Virus record (IMG/VR): IMGVR_UViG_3300046454_000099
Coordinates: 1-26,639 of that record
DNA: 26,639 bases
Reading direction: 5' to 3' (one strand)
From: a virus
Part shown: positions 1-5,332 of the stretch, one piece after another
Position numbering within the stretch: the first letter of the stretch is position 1
Layout of the letters: every line of letters begins with the position of its first letter
Position numbers and translations under genes: made by a program
The notes under the pieces: generated by a model
What the model saw: only the letters and a program-made list of their open reading frames with translations
Told to the model about the DNA's origin: nothing
The model's database searches: none

Positions 1-134
1 TCTACCGCCTGGCAAAGGATGAACTTGAGATGTTCCGCGACATTGACGAACGGCCTAATGATGGTATCGGGGGCGGTGCAGCTGACAAGCTTGCCATTCT
101 GAGTCACCTGGCTATGGACGGATGGGAGGACTAA
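1..134 (+). CDS. 3' end of an unidentified protein (partial)
   Basis: An open frame enters from the left edge in the third reading frame and stops at TAA 132-134, giving 43 residues that end in HLAMDGWED. The visible tail is acidic, with a run of Gly (IGGGADKL) and no recognisable motif. It runs in the same direction as the small genes that follow but is separated from them by a 119-base gap with a promoter-like sequence, so it may belong to a different transcription unit. I do not recognise the protein. Confidence 0.6.
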   Translation, partial: YRLAKDELEMFRDIDERPNDGIGGGAADKLAILSHLAMDGWED

Positions 135-163
135 ATTATTTTGCGTCTCCTGTGTTTTTATTG

Positions 164-192
164 TTGACAAAGTAATCCGCATAGCCCATACT
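164..192 (+). promoter_or_regulatory. Putative sigma70-type promoter
   Basis: TTGACA (164-169) is a perfect -35 consensus; 17 bases later CATACT (187-192) matches four of six bases of TATAAT. It lies in the gap between the partial left gene and the small-gene operon starting at 254, in the right direction and at a sensible distance. The assignment rests on consensus and spacing only; the host sigma factor is unknown. Confidence 0.55.
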
Positions 193-253
193 CGCTCTAT
201 CAGCAATTGAGCTGACCTCTGACACTGGCCTATAGGCTGAAGTGAGGCACACC

Positions 254-475
254 ATGAAAACCTACATCACGAAAACCGGTAAGACGCAATACAAGCCAAG
301 TTTTAAAGCACTCAAACAGATCATGGAAGGCGACAACAGCGAGGGATTCTGCCTCGCTTGCGGACAGCGTGCATATGGTGTGGAGCCAGATGCGAGACGC
401 TATACCTGCGAGGACTGCGGACAGCCTAAGGTGTATGGCGCTGAAGAACTTTTGATGATGGGACTTCACTCGTAA
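254..475 (+). CDS. Small zinc-ribbon protein
   Basis: A 73-residue protein starting MKTYITKTGK. The second half carries two Cys pairs, CLACG and CEDCG, about 20 residues apart, the pattern of a small zinc ribbon; such proteins are common in phage accessory regions and may bind nucleic acid or protein. I chose the ATG at 254 because GTGAGG sits just upstream with a 6-base spacer; an in-frame GTG at 242 is part of that ribosome-binding sequence and is less likely. It is the first gene after the promoter at 164-192. Specific function unknown. Confidence 0.75.
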   Translation: MKTYITKTGKTQYKPSFKALKQIMEGDNSEGFCLACGQRAYGVEPDARRYTCEDCGQPKVYGAEELLMMGLHS

Positions 476-570
476 CCTGAAGAGGCCGGAAGGCCGAAAC
501 GTGGCATCGCAAGCCACGTCGTTACGTTACCTCAATACGCTGCCTGTTATCCGGTGTAAGCGAGGACACA
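476..570 (+). promoter_or_regulatory. Leader with a 7-bp stem-loop before the 571 gene
   Basis: The gap between the first small gene and the 571 gene contains a perfect hairpin: ACGTGGC (499-505), a 7-base loop, and GCCACGT (513-519). Just before it lies GGCC-GGAA-GGCC, which can form a second small hairpin. No T-run follows, so it is not a typical intrinsic terminator; it may be an RNA structure in the leader or an operator. GAGG lies 5 bases before the ATG at 571 as a ribosome-binding site. Confidence 0.4.
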
Positions 571-1335
571 ATGGTAGATGCCGCGATCGTCTGGGAAGGT
601 TTCAGTGAACTTGATCAAACAGCTCCGCTAGTCGCAATCATCACCGGTATGTCAGGCCGTTCCAAAAATCCTAAGACTGGCCCAATGGCGCAATTGTGGA
701 TTCTCCGCTCTGACCGTTCGCCGCTTGATGCCATTGCAGACGGTTCCGACAGCGCAATTTGTGGCAAGTGCATATTCAGAGGCGACAAGGGGAAAGGCCG
801 TGGTTGCTACGTCACAGTGAAGAATGCGCCTCTGGCTATCTATCGCAAGTTTGCTCGAGGCGGTTATCAGACCATGGCGCCTGAATATGCCGCGCTTGCA
901 CTCCGTGACAGAGGCGTATCGCTGCGACTCGGCGCCTATGGTGATCCTGCCGCTCTGCCGGCTTGGCTCCTGCAACGGTTAACGGATGTCATCGTCTCAC
1001 ATACTGGCTATACGCATAGCTGGCGCAACAGACCTGACCTTGCACGCTACGTGATGGCATCGGCGGATTGTCCAGGTGACTATGCTTTGGCGCATTCTAT
1101 GGGCTTTCGGACGTTTAGAACTCGCACGGCTGATCAGCCTATGCTCCCAGGTGAAATCGCTTGCCCAGCGTCAGATGAGGCCGGTAAACGGACGACGTGC
1201 GAAAAGTGCAAGCTATGCAATGGCGCCGACTCAAACGATAAGCGCAAGTCAATTGCAATCATCGTTCACGGCGCCGTGGCATCCGTTCATGCCTTGCGAG
1301 TCATCCGTAACGCTGCAGAACTGAAGGTGGCCTAA
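571..1335 (+). CDS. Conserved Cys-rich phage protein of unknown function
   Basis: A 254-residue protein. Visible landmarks in order: CGKC at 64-67 with a third Cys in GCYVTV (79); LRLGAYGDPAALP near 118-130; HTGYTHSW near 144-151; GFRTFRTR near 178-185; IACPAS near 196-201; and CEKCKLC (210-216), a CxxCxxC cluster, followed by IAIIVHGA. This set of motifs is known to me from a widespread phage and plasmid family usually annotated only as hypothetical; affinity to the 'gene product 88' or a DUF family is possible but I cannot confirm a name. The Cys clusters suggest metal or Fe-S binding (inference). It is the largest gene of the rightward operon, and its stop overlaps the next start. Confidence 0.8.
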   Translation: MVDAAIVWEGFSELDQTAPLVAIITGMSGRSKNPKTGPMAQLWILRSDRSPLDAIADGSDSAICGKCIFRGDKGKGRGCYVTVKNAPLAIYRKFARGGYQTMAPEYAALALRDRGVSLRLGAYGDPAALPAWLLQRLTDVIVSHTGYTHSWRNRPDLARYVMASADCPGDYALAHSMGFRTFRTRTADQPMLPGEIACPASDEAGKRTTCEKCKLCNGADSNDKRKSIAIIVHGAVASVHALRVIRNAAELKVA

Positions 1336-1526
1336 TGGCTATGAACAGAGCAGATCGTATCGTGGCTGACCTTATGACGGCGCTAGACGCTATCCTCCGT
1401 GAAGCTGAGAAGCAGGAAGCCAATCGGCACTTCATTGCTGGCATGGCAGAACAAGCCATGAGGACATGTGACCATCAGCGGGAGCGTAACTCTGACGGTT
1501 ACCTCATTGTGAAGGTTGACCGCTAG
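1335..1526 (+). CDS. Small helical protein, unknown
   Basis: A 63-residue protein, mostly charged helix with one Cys (RTCDHQRERN). The ATG at 1335 uses the last base of the preceding TAA, and AAGGTGG lies upstream at good spacing, so it is translationally coupled; a second in-frame ATG at 1341 is possible. Its stop TAG overlaps the GTG of the next gene. I do not recognise a family. Confidence 0.65.
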   Translation: MAMNRADRIVADLMTALDAILREAEKQEANRHFIAGMAEQAMRTCDHQRERNSDGYLIVKVDR

Positions 1527-1801
1527 TGGCGACCTACATCCTACGCAAGATCGATGATTCCCTCTGGCGCCAAGTGACAGCGCAAGCGCAAGCGGAAGGA
1601 CAGCCGTTACGACGGCTGTTCGTCCGACTGCTCGACCTGTATGCCCGAAACGGATCAAAACTTTTCGACTCGGCGGTCACACTGTCACAATCGGTTCTGA
1701 CTTCAGACTTGACGAATGACACCTATTGCCAGGTATGCGGGAATCTTCCCAATGCCGGCGAGCGGTGCCCAATCTGCGGATTACAATCATTGGAGGATTA
1801 A
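1526..1801 (+). CDS. Ribbon-helix-helix-like protein with C-terminal zinc ribbon
   Basis: A 91-residue protein beginning at GTG 1526, which overlaps the preceding TAG. Residues 1-40 (YILRKIDDSLWRQV, then a helix with EGQPLRRLFVRLLDLY) have the strand-helix-helix layout of the Arc/CopG-type DNA-binding fold, seen in many small phage regulators. A linker rich in Ser/Thr is followed by CQVCG and CPICG, a zinc ribbon. A DNA-binding role, perhaps regulation of its own region, is inference. The linker contains the first copy of a 23-bp element repeated twice more at 2663 and 2828. Confidence 0.7.
   Translation: MATYILRKIDDSLWRQVTAQAQAEGQPLRRLFVRLLDLYARNGSKLFDSAVTLSQSVLTSDLTNDTYCQVCGNLPNAGERCPICGLQSLED
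1653..1675. repeat. Element B, copy 1 (inside the RHH-like gene)
   Basis: A 23-bp stretch beginning GATCAAAA and ending GACTCGGCG. It matches 20 of 23 bases at 2334-2356. The two copies are read in different codon phases, so the similarity is at the DNA level. A degenerate third copy may start at 2684, directly after element A copy 2. Role unknown. Confidence 0.4.
1685..1707. repeat. Element A, copy 1
   Basis: A 23-bp element TCACAATC-NN-TTCTGACTT-CAGA inside the RHH-like gene, 21 of 23 identical to each of the copies at 2663 and 2828. Its right half contains TCTGA-CT-TCAGA, a 5-bp inverted repeat with a 2-bp spacer. In this copy the sequence is coding (SQSVLTSD); the other two copies are at least partly noncoding. 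Confidence 0.6.
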
Positions 1802-2020
1802 ATGAAAGCCAAGACAACCATCACTATCACAACACGAAGTTGCGGCGTTCATTTCGGGACAGTAGGCGTCGTAAGGCGCGGTCGTTCACGTCGTGTCATC
1901 CATATCACTGACCCTAGGCCGTATGGATTTCGACACGCAGCGGCACATGATGCGCTCGATTGGGCATATGAACGCGGATATGAGAATGTCGAGATGCCTA
2001 GATACTATGGGGAGGATTAG
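1802..2020 (+). CDS. Small hypothetical protein
   Basis: A 72-residue protein starting directly after the TAA of the RHH-like gene, with GGAGG located in the end of that gene as ribosome-binding site. The N-terminal half is basic and beta-like (TTITITTRS, then RRGRSRRVIHI), the C-terminal half is helical and acidic. No family recognised. Confidence 0.65.
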   Translation: MKAKTTITITTRSCGVHFGTVGVVRRGRSRRVIHITDPRPYGFRHAAAHDALDWAYERGYENVEMPRYYGED

Positions 2021-2023
2021 CTT

Positions 2024-2335
2024 ATGGGATGCCGGATCATGCATGACCGCGAACAGAATATCGCGGCACTCTACTGCTCAACTTCAGATGTAGCCTTCGG
2101 GCCGTTGTTCAATGATGGGGATTTCCAAGACTGCTACGAGCGAGCAGAGGCTTTCCTTCGCTGGATCATTGTAGATCCGCGCGAGTATGACCAGTCACAA
2201 CTAGTTGGATGCTACAGCGAATGGCTGGCTCAGGAGGAGGAGCAATACAAACGCGAGAACCCTCCTCGCTGCTACGACTGCGGAGAACCTGTCGGGGCGT
2301 GCGGCGATGACTGCCCTAGCAAGGTGAAAGCATGA
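2024..2335 (+). CDS. Small hypothetical protein with C-terminal Cys cluster
   Basis: A 103-residue protein preceded by GGGGAGG at suitable distance. A helical, acidic middle (YERAEAFLRWIIVD, EWLAQEEEQYKRE) is followed by CYDCGEPVGACGDDC, four Cys that could bind zinc. Its TGA overlaps the next ATG (ATGA). Function unknown. Confidence 0.65.
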   Translation: MGCRIMHDREQNIAALYCSTSDVAFGPLFNDGDFQDCYERAEAFLRWIIVDPREYDQSQLVGCYSEWLAQEEEQYKRENPPRCYDCGEPVGACGDDCPSKVKA

Positions 2336-2568
2336 TCAAAAATTTTGGACTCGGAGCCATTCCAAAGACGCTCACATGGCGTAAGCGCTATGGGGATATC
2401 TTTCTTATGCTGACACTTGCGCCAGGCCAACATATCGATTCCATTCGCACCCATGATGACATTCAGCGTCATACGCCGAAAGACTTCGATGGATTCATCG
2501 AAGATCAAGGTCTGATTGTGCGCGAATACAAAGCCGGTGTGTGCGTATGGCCTGAAACGGATCAATGA
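2332..2568 (+). CDS. Small hypothetical protein, last gene of the rightward operon
   Basis: A 78-residue protein whose ATG overlaps the preceding TGA. It contains IFLMLTLAPGQHIDSIRTHDD and ends VCVWPETDQ; no motif is recognised. Its first codons coincide with element B copy 2, and its last codons and stop form the left arm of the 2558-2624 stem-loop. Confidence 0.6.
   Translation: MIKNFGLGAIPKTLTWRKRYGDIFLMLTLAPGQHIDSIRTHDDIQRHTPKDFDGFIEDQGLIVREYKAGVCVWPETDQ
2334..2356. repeat. Element B, copy 2 (at the start of the last rightward gene)
   Basis: A 23-bp stretch beginning GATCAAAAA and ending GACTCGGAG, 20 of 23 identical to 1653-1675. It overlaps the initiation codon of the gene at 2332, so protein binding or RNA structure here could affect translation. 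Role unknown. Confidence 0.4.
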
Positions 2569-2624
2569 GAACCCGCATCGCAGTGGGGTGCAGCTGCGTT
2601 CCCAGCGGTTGACTCATTGATCCG
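2558..2624. terminator. Long stem-loop at the convergent junction (possible two-way terminator)
   Basis: CGGATCAATGAG (2558-2569) and CTCATTGATCCG (2613-2624) are perfect reverse complements (12 bp). Inside, AACC(C)GC can pair with GCGGTT and CGCAG with CTGCG, so almost the whole 67 bases can fold into one bulged hairpin. The left arm includes the stop codon of the last rightward gene; leftward transcription ends just to the right. No clear T-run follows on either strand, so termination would be atypical or the structure may protect 3' ends. Confidence 0.5.
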
Positions 2625-2845
2625 CTCAGATCCTTCACGATCGATTATGACCTCGGAATCTGTCACAATCCGTTCTGACTTCTGATCAAAAAATTCTCTC
2701 TCGGTGACTCGGAGTGGCTTGGATTGCAACCATGAGAGGATCGCGCAGCGTGAGCCAGGACAGACGTGGGGAAATCTGACGAATGCGCCACCGACAAAGT
2801 GCCCATGTGTGAGGTTTGGCGCTCGCATCACAATCCATTCTGACT
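2569..2845. other. Convergent intergenic region
   Basis: This 277-base region separates the rightward small-gene operon from the end of the leftward virion operon. It holds the right part of the 2558-2624 stem-loop and element A copies 2 and 3. No reading frame here has a convincing start and family signature on either strand. An A-run at 2688-2693 follows element A copy 2. Confidence 0.6.
2663..2685. repeat. Element A, copy 2
   Basis: A 23-bp element, 21 of 23 identical to 1685-1707, in the convergent intergenic region. In this copy the terminal CAGA is CTGA, so the internal inverted repeat becomes a direct TCTGA-CT-TCTGA. It runs straight into GATCAAAAAATT, resembling the start of element B. 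Confidence 0.6.
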
Positions 2846-2850
2846 TCAGA
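2828..2850. repeat. Element A, copy 3
   Basis: A 23-bp element, 21 of 23 identical to 1685-1707, lying across the stop codon of the last leftward gene (stop at 2846-2848). It retains the TCTGA-CT-TCAGA inverted repeat. Position at the end of one operon, between operons, and inside a putative DNA-binding-protein gene would suit an operator, but this is inference. Confidence 0.6.
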
Positions 2851-3184
2851 GCACAGAAATGACCGCATCGAGGTAAGGCCGAATCCTCGAGTCAGCCGGC
2901 AATTGCTGTTCCTCCCGCACAAGGACATTTTTCGCGGCCACTTGCCATCCGCCACTCAACCCGGCTACCGCTGCCGTGGCATCGTTCAAGATGTGGTAGG
3001 TAATGGTGCAGGCGGTGCCATTCAACCATTGTGAATAGCAGGCATAATCCACGCCATAGAGCGCATCGGCAATCAGCGCCAGCACCTCATTCTGTGTGAT
3101 TGGATGAGGGAGATGGTTGGCTGAACAGGACCACGAACCGATCGCGAGAGACAGCGCAATGACGGTCGCACGCATTCGGTTCAC
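2846..3184 (-). CDS. Exported or lipoprotein-like phage protein
   Basis: A 112-residue protein starting at GTG 3184, overlapping the preceding TGA. The N-terminus MNRMR followed by ATVIALSLAIGSW and Cys20 looks like a signal peptide; SWSC is a poor lipobox, so either lipoprotein or signal-peptidase I processing is possible. The rest has two Cys (YACYSQW and GTACT), a helical body and a motif ADSRIRPYLDAVISVL at the end. It is the last gene of the leftward operon, next to small membrane proteins, so a role in lysis or at the host envelope is possible (inference). Confidence 0.65.
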   Translation of the reverse strand: MNRMRATVIALSLAIGSWSCSANHLPHPITQNEVLALIADALYGVDYACYSQWLNGTACTITYHILNDATAAVAGLSGGWQVAAKNVLVREEQQLPADSRIRPYLDAVISVL

Positions 3185-3345
3185 TTGTTCACGCCTTTCT
3201 TAATGGTGATGGGCTCGTCAACTGGACACGGCAGATCGTCTGGAGGCTCTTCACTGCCGGTCCATTTATACCAATGCCCACATGAAAGAATGAGCCAGAT
3301 GCCACGACTGGCTTCGACGGGAAACTTCGCGAGGACTTCGCTCAA
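3181..3345 (-). CDS. Small Cys/His protein with TTG start
   Basis: A 54-residue frame starting at TTG 3345, which overlaps the TGA of the gene upstream (TTGA), and ending at TGA 3181-3183, which overlaps the GTG of the next gene. The centre reads SCGHWYKWTGS followed by LPCP, resembling half of a zinc-binding motif; the usual fourth ligand is missing (CPV instead of CPxC). Overlaps at both ends fill the only gap in the operon and support it as a real gene despite the rare start and no clear ribosome-binding site. Confidence 0.6.
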   Translation of the reverse strand: MSEVLAKFPVEASRGIWLILSCGHWYKWTGSEEPPDDLPCPVDEPITIKKGVNK

Positions 3346-3530
3346 TGGAGATTCAATCTCAGGCTCCCGAGCCCGATGCCGAAGAGTGCCTCAAGCACCC
3401 ATAGGATAATGATCAGAATCGCGATAACACGAATGATGATCACGATGGTTGGGTCCATCGGAATCAATGTAATGAGGTAGAGCACGACTCCGACGAGCAC
3501 TAGGACAACGAGAAGGCTTATCAGACTCAT
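3342..3530 (-). CDS. Two-helix membrane protein, Thivi_2564-like
   Basis: A 62-residue hydrophobic protein: first membrane helix LISLLVVLVLVGVVLYLITL, the motif IPMDPTI, then a second helix (IIIRVIAILIIILWVLEAL). The helix-IPMDP-helix layout matches a family of small membrane proteins named Thivi_2564 in bacterial and phage genomes. AAGGGG precedes the ATG at good spacing. In a phage operon end, a holin-like role is conceivable but not shown. Confidence 0.75.
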   Translation of the reverse strand: MSLISLLVVLVLVGVVLYLITLIPMDPTIVIIIRVIAILIIILWVLEALFGIGLGSLRLNLH

Positions 3531-3539
3531 GGGTTCCCC

Positions 3540-3635
3540 TTAATCAACCACGATCAACCACGCGAGTAGGAGCATCAAGACGACAAGTCCACCAACAAGT
3601 ATCCACAGCTTCGTGACTTCAGAGAGGATCGCCAT
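3540..3635 (-). CDS. 31-residue single-span membrane peptide
   Basis: ATG at 3635 begins MAILSEVTKLW followed by ILVGGLVVLMLLLAWLIVVD, a single membrane helix with a short charged N-terminus. It overlaps the end of the glycosidase-like gene by 17 bases and precedes another small membrane protein. A weak GGAG lies about 15 bases upstream. Size and neighbours suggest a lysis-accessory or unrelated small membrane protein; function is unknown. Confidence 0.5.
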   Translation of the reverse strand: MAILSEVTKLWILVGGLVVLMLLLAWLIVVD

Positions 3636-4713
3636 TGGGCATCCGCGCTCCGTTCCCGTATCCGCCCATCGGCAATCCGGTATGCGAGGTCGTGCATTGG
3701 GTGTAATAGCTCGCTTGGTCGCCTTGAAGTTCTGACGCTCGCGCATCAAACTCAAATTGCGCCATGACTTCAAAGGCGACGAGTGAGAAGGGACGCAGCA
3801 CCCCACCACGCTGGCTCTGGCCCATATTGCCTTTGCTTTGGTCGCCGCCGAATGGATCAAGCGTATCGAGCAGTTTGTCCTGATACAGCTTCGGATCAGT
3901 CAATGCCACTTGGTTATCGCCCTGGTGATGCCCACCAGTCAGATACGGCTGCATGGCTCCCCACCAGGAGAAGCGATTATCGACGTTGACCGTCTGATAC
4001 TTATCGCTCCACACCTCGCCGCCAGTCTTCCACCATGCAAGGGCTTCATTCACCCAATGTGTGTAAAGCGGAACGGACTGGGGGAGAGCACTCGCGAGAT
4101 AGGCAATGATGGAGATGATGGGGTTGCCGGGAGCGTTCCACTGGTCGAGTTGCCATCCAACGCACGCGCAATCCACCACCCCTGCGCCAACGAGTTGATC
4201 GACATATGGTTGCAGAATAGGCGCCCAGTAGGCTGCATCCTTGTCTCGAGATTTGAATATCCAGTCATCGCCTTCTCCACCACCGAGCCACCACTCATCG
4301 CAATACAATCCATAGGAATGCGCCTTACGACTCAGCGCGATGTGATCATCGACAGAATGCCCGTAGTAGATCGAATGGCCGATGCTCCGCTGAAGATGCG
4401 TGTAGCCATACTGCGCGTAGGTGAGCAGATACTCGTCATGCACCGAGGCTGGATAGTTGTCAAGGAGGCACGCCATAACCAGTGATGGATTCGATGCATT
4501 GCACCCAGGCACGACTGGCGCACCTGGAATCGTCAGGCCAGCGAAATTGCCGCGATAGAAGTGGAGGTCACGTCCAACTGGCGGAATGAATGGGAGCGTC
4601 GTTCGATAATTGACGGGCTGTGGAGCAGGTCCAAACGGCTCGCGCTTCACAGGCGGGATGACAGGGCTGTGACCGCCCTTCCCGCTGTAAAGCGCGATAT
4701 CGAAACCTCTCAT
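3619..4713 (-). CDS. Glycosidase-like (TIM-barrel-like) phage protein
   Basis: A 364-residue protein; its ATG overlaps the preceding TGA (ATGA). A Pro-rich N-terminus (1-45) leads to DLHFYRGNFAGLTIPG (49-64), then YAQYGYTHLQRSIGH (99-113), LYCDEWWLGG (137-144), CACVGWQLDQWNAPGN (183-197), VPLYTHW (214-220) and DNRFSWWGAMQPYLTGG (245-261). The alternation of strand-end motifs with Trp and acidic residues resembles TIM-barrel glycoside-hydrolase-like proteins found in other phages; candidate acids are D139/E140, D190 and E233. It may degrade or bind a host-surface or cell-wall glycan. No classical lysozyme is seen in the window, so this is the best candidate for a wall or capsule enzyme, but catalysis is inference. 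Confidence 0.6.
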   Translation of the reverse strand: MRGFDIALYSGKGGHSPVIPPVKREPFGPAPQPVNYRTTLPFIPPVGRDLHFYRGNFAGLTIPGAPVVPGCNASNPSLVMACLLDNYPASVHDEYLLTYAQYGYTHLQRSIGHSIYYGHSVDDHIALSRKAHSYGLYCDEWWLGGGEGDDWIFKSRDKDAAYWAPILQPYVDQLVGAGVVDCACVGWQLDQWNAPGNPIISIIAYLASALPQSVPLYTHWVNEALAWWKTGGEVWSDKYQTVNVDNRFSWWGAMQPYLTGGHHQGDNQVALTDPKLYQDKLLDTLDPFGGDQSKGNMGQSQRGGVLRPFSLVAFEVMAQFEFDARASELQGDQASYYTQCTTSHTGLPMGGYGNGARMPNGDPL

Positions 4714-4973
4714 CCAATCACCAGATAACCGCGAGCCTGACCGCCTGAACTGCGGTAGACCAGCTTGTCACCATACAAACTGGCCTGTGTCCACGGAGAA
4801 TCCCAATTGCTCTGACCTGCTGGCACAGTCCTCACCTGACTGCCATCCGGTTCCACCACGATGGAGGCGCCATTTTCGAGCACCTGGAGATACATGCCTG
4901 GAGACGTGCTTGGCACAATCGAGCACGCGACCAACTTGGCTGGCGATGTTTGCATGTCGATTGTGTAAGCCAT
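4710..4973 (-). CDS. Small hypothetical protein beside the glycosidase-like gene
   Basis: An 87-residue, probably beta-rich protein (MAYTIDMQTS, YLQVLENGASIVVEP, GDKLVYRSSGGQARGYLVIG). It begins 2 bases after the stop of the coiled-coil gene and its TGA overlaps the next ATG. Coupling to the glycosidase-like gene suggests that the two products work together or sit in the same virion part, but no family is recognised. Confidence 0.65.
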   Translation of the reverse strand: MAYTIDMQTSPAKLVACSIVPSTSPGMYLQVLENGASIVVEPDGSQVRTVPAGQSNWDSPWTQASLYGDKLVYRSSGGQARGYLVIG

Positions 4974-4975
4974 GA

Positions 4976-5332
4976 CTAGGCTGCCGGCGTGTTCGCTGTC
5001 GCCGCATCCGCGAGCTTCTGCTTGTCGGCATCCACCTTCGTGCTGAGCGCCGAGAGACTGTCTGCCACTGCCTGAATCGCCGCAGGATCGTTCGCCGCAA
5101 TCGCCGCCGCCAGCTGCGATTTCAGGTCTGCGATCATCGCGGAGAGTCCGTTGAGCAGCGTGACGACGCTCCCAATGACCGTTTCTTCATCCGTGACCTT
5201 TGCCGAAAGTGCATCCACGCTCGTCTTGATGTCTGCTACGCCTGCCATGATTGCTCCTAGGTGCGTGAGGATTTTCTTTAACGCCTGGTTCACGCCGTCA
5301 GGCGTATCGTCAATGTAGACATGTAAATACAT
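4976..5332 (-). CDS. Helical coiled-coil phage protein
   Basis: A 118-residue protein from the ATG at 5332, which overlaps the preceding TAA. After MYLHVYIDDTPDGVN it is almost entirely heptad-like helix (ADIKTSVDALSAKV, LKSQLAAAIAANDPAAIQAV, SLSALSTKVDADKQKL). Proteins with this sequence style are common among phage virion or lysis-region genes and are usually unassigned. A trimeric or dimeric coiled coil is likely; role unknown. Confidence 0.7.
   Translation of the reverse strand: MYLHVYIDDTPDGVNQALKKILTHLGAIMAGVADIKTSVDALSAKVTDEETVIGSVVTLLNGLSAMIADLKSQLAAAIAANDPAAIQAVADSLSALSTKVDADKQKLADAATANTPAA

Noticed and set aside
499-519. Stem-loop as an intrinsic terminator
   Set aside because: The 7-bp stem is perfect but no T-run follows on either strand, so it is listed only as a leader structure.
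2562-2831. Leftward open frame of 89 codons across the convergent intergenic region
   Set aside because: It overlaps the stem-loop and element A copies, has only a weak ribosome-binding site, and its sequence shows no convincing family; the repeats explain the base pattern better.
2816-3034. Rightward open frame of 72 codons starting near element A copy 3
   Set aside because: It runs antisense to a well-supported leftward gene with a signal peptide, and lacks a plausible ribosome-binding site.
3610-3626. Possible fourth copy of element A (TGACTTCAGAG)
   Set aside because: Only about 11 bases match and the left half TCACAATC is missing; this is within chance expectation for the window.
3838-4485. 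Long rightward open frame (215 codons) opposite the glycosidase-like gene
   Set aside because: Antisense shadow without recognised motifs; the opposite strand gene has overlaps with both neighbours and conserved-looking motifs.
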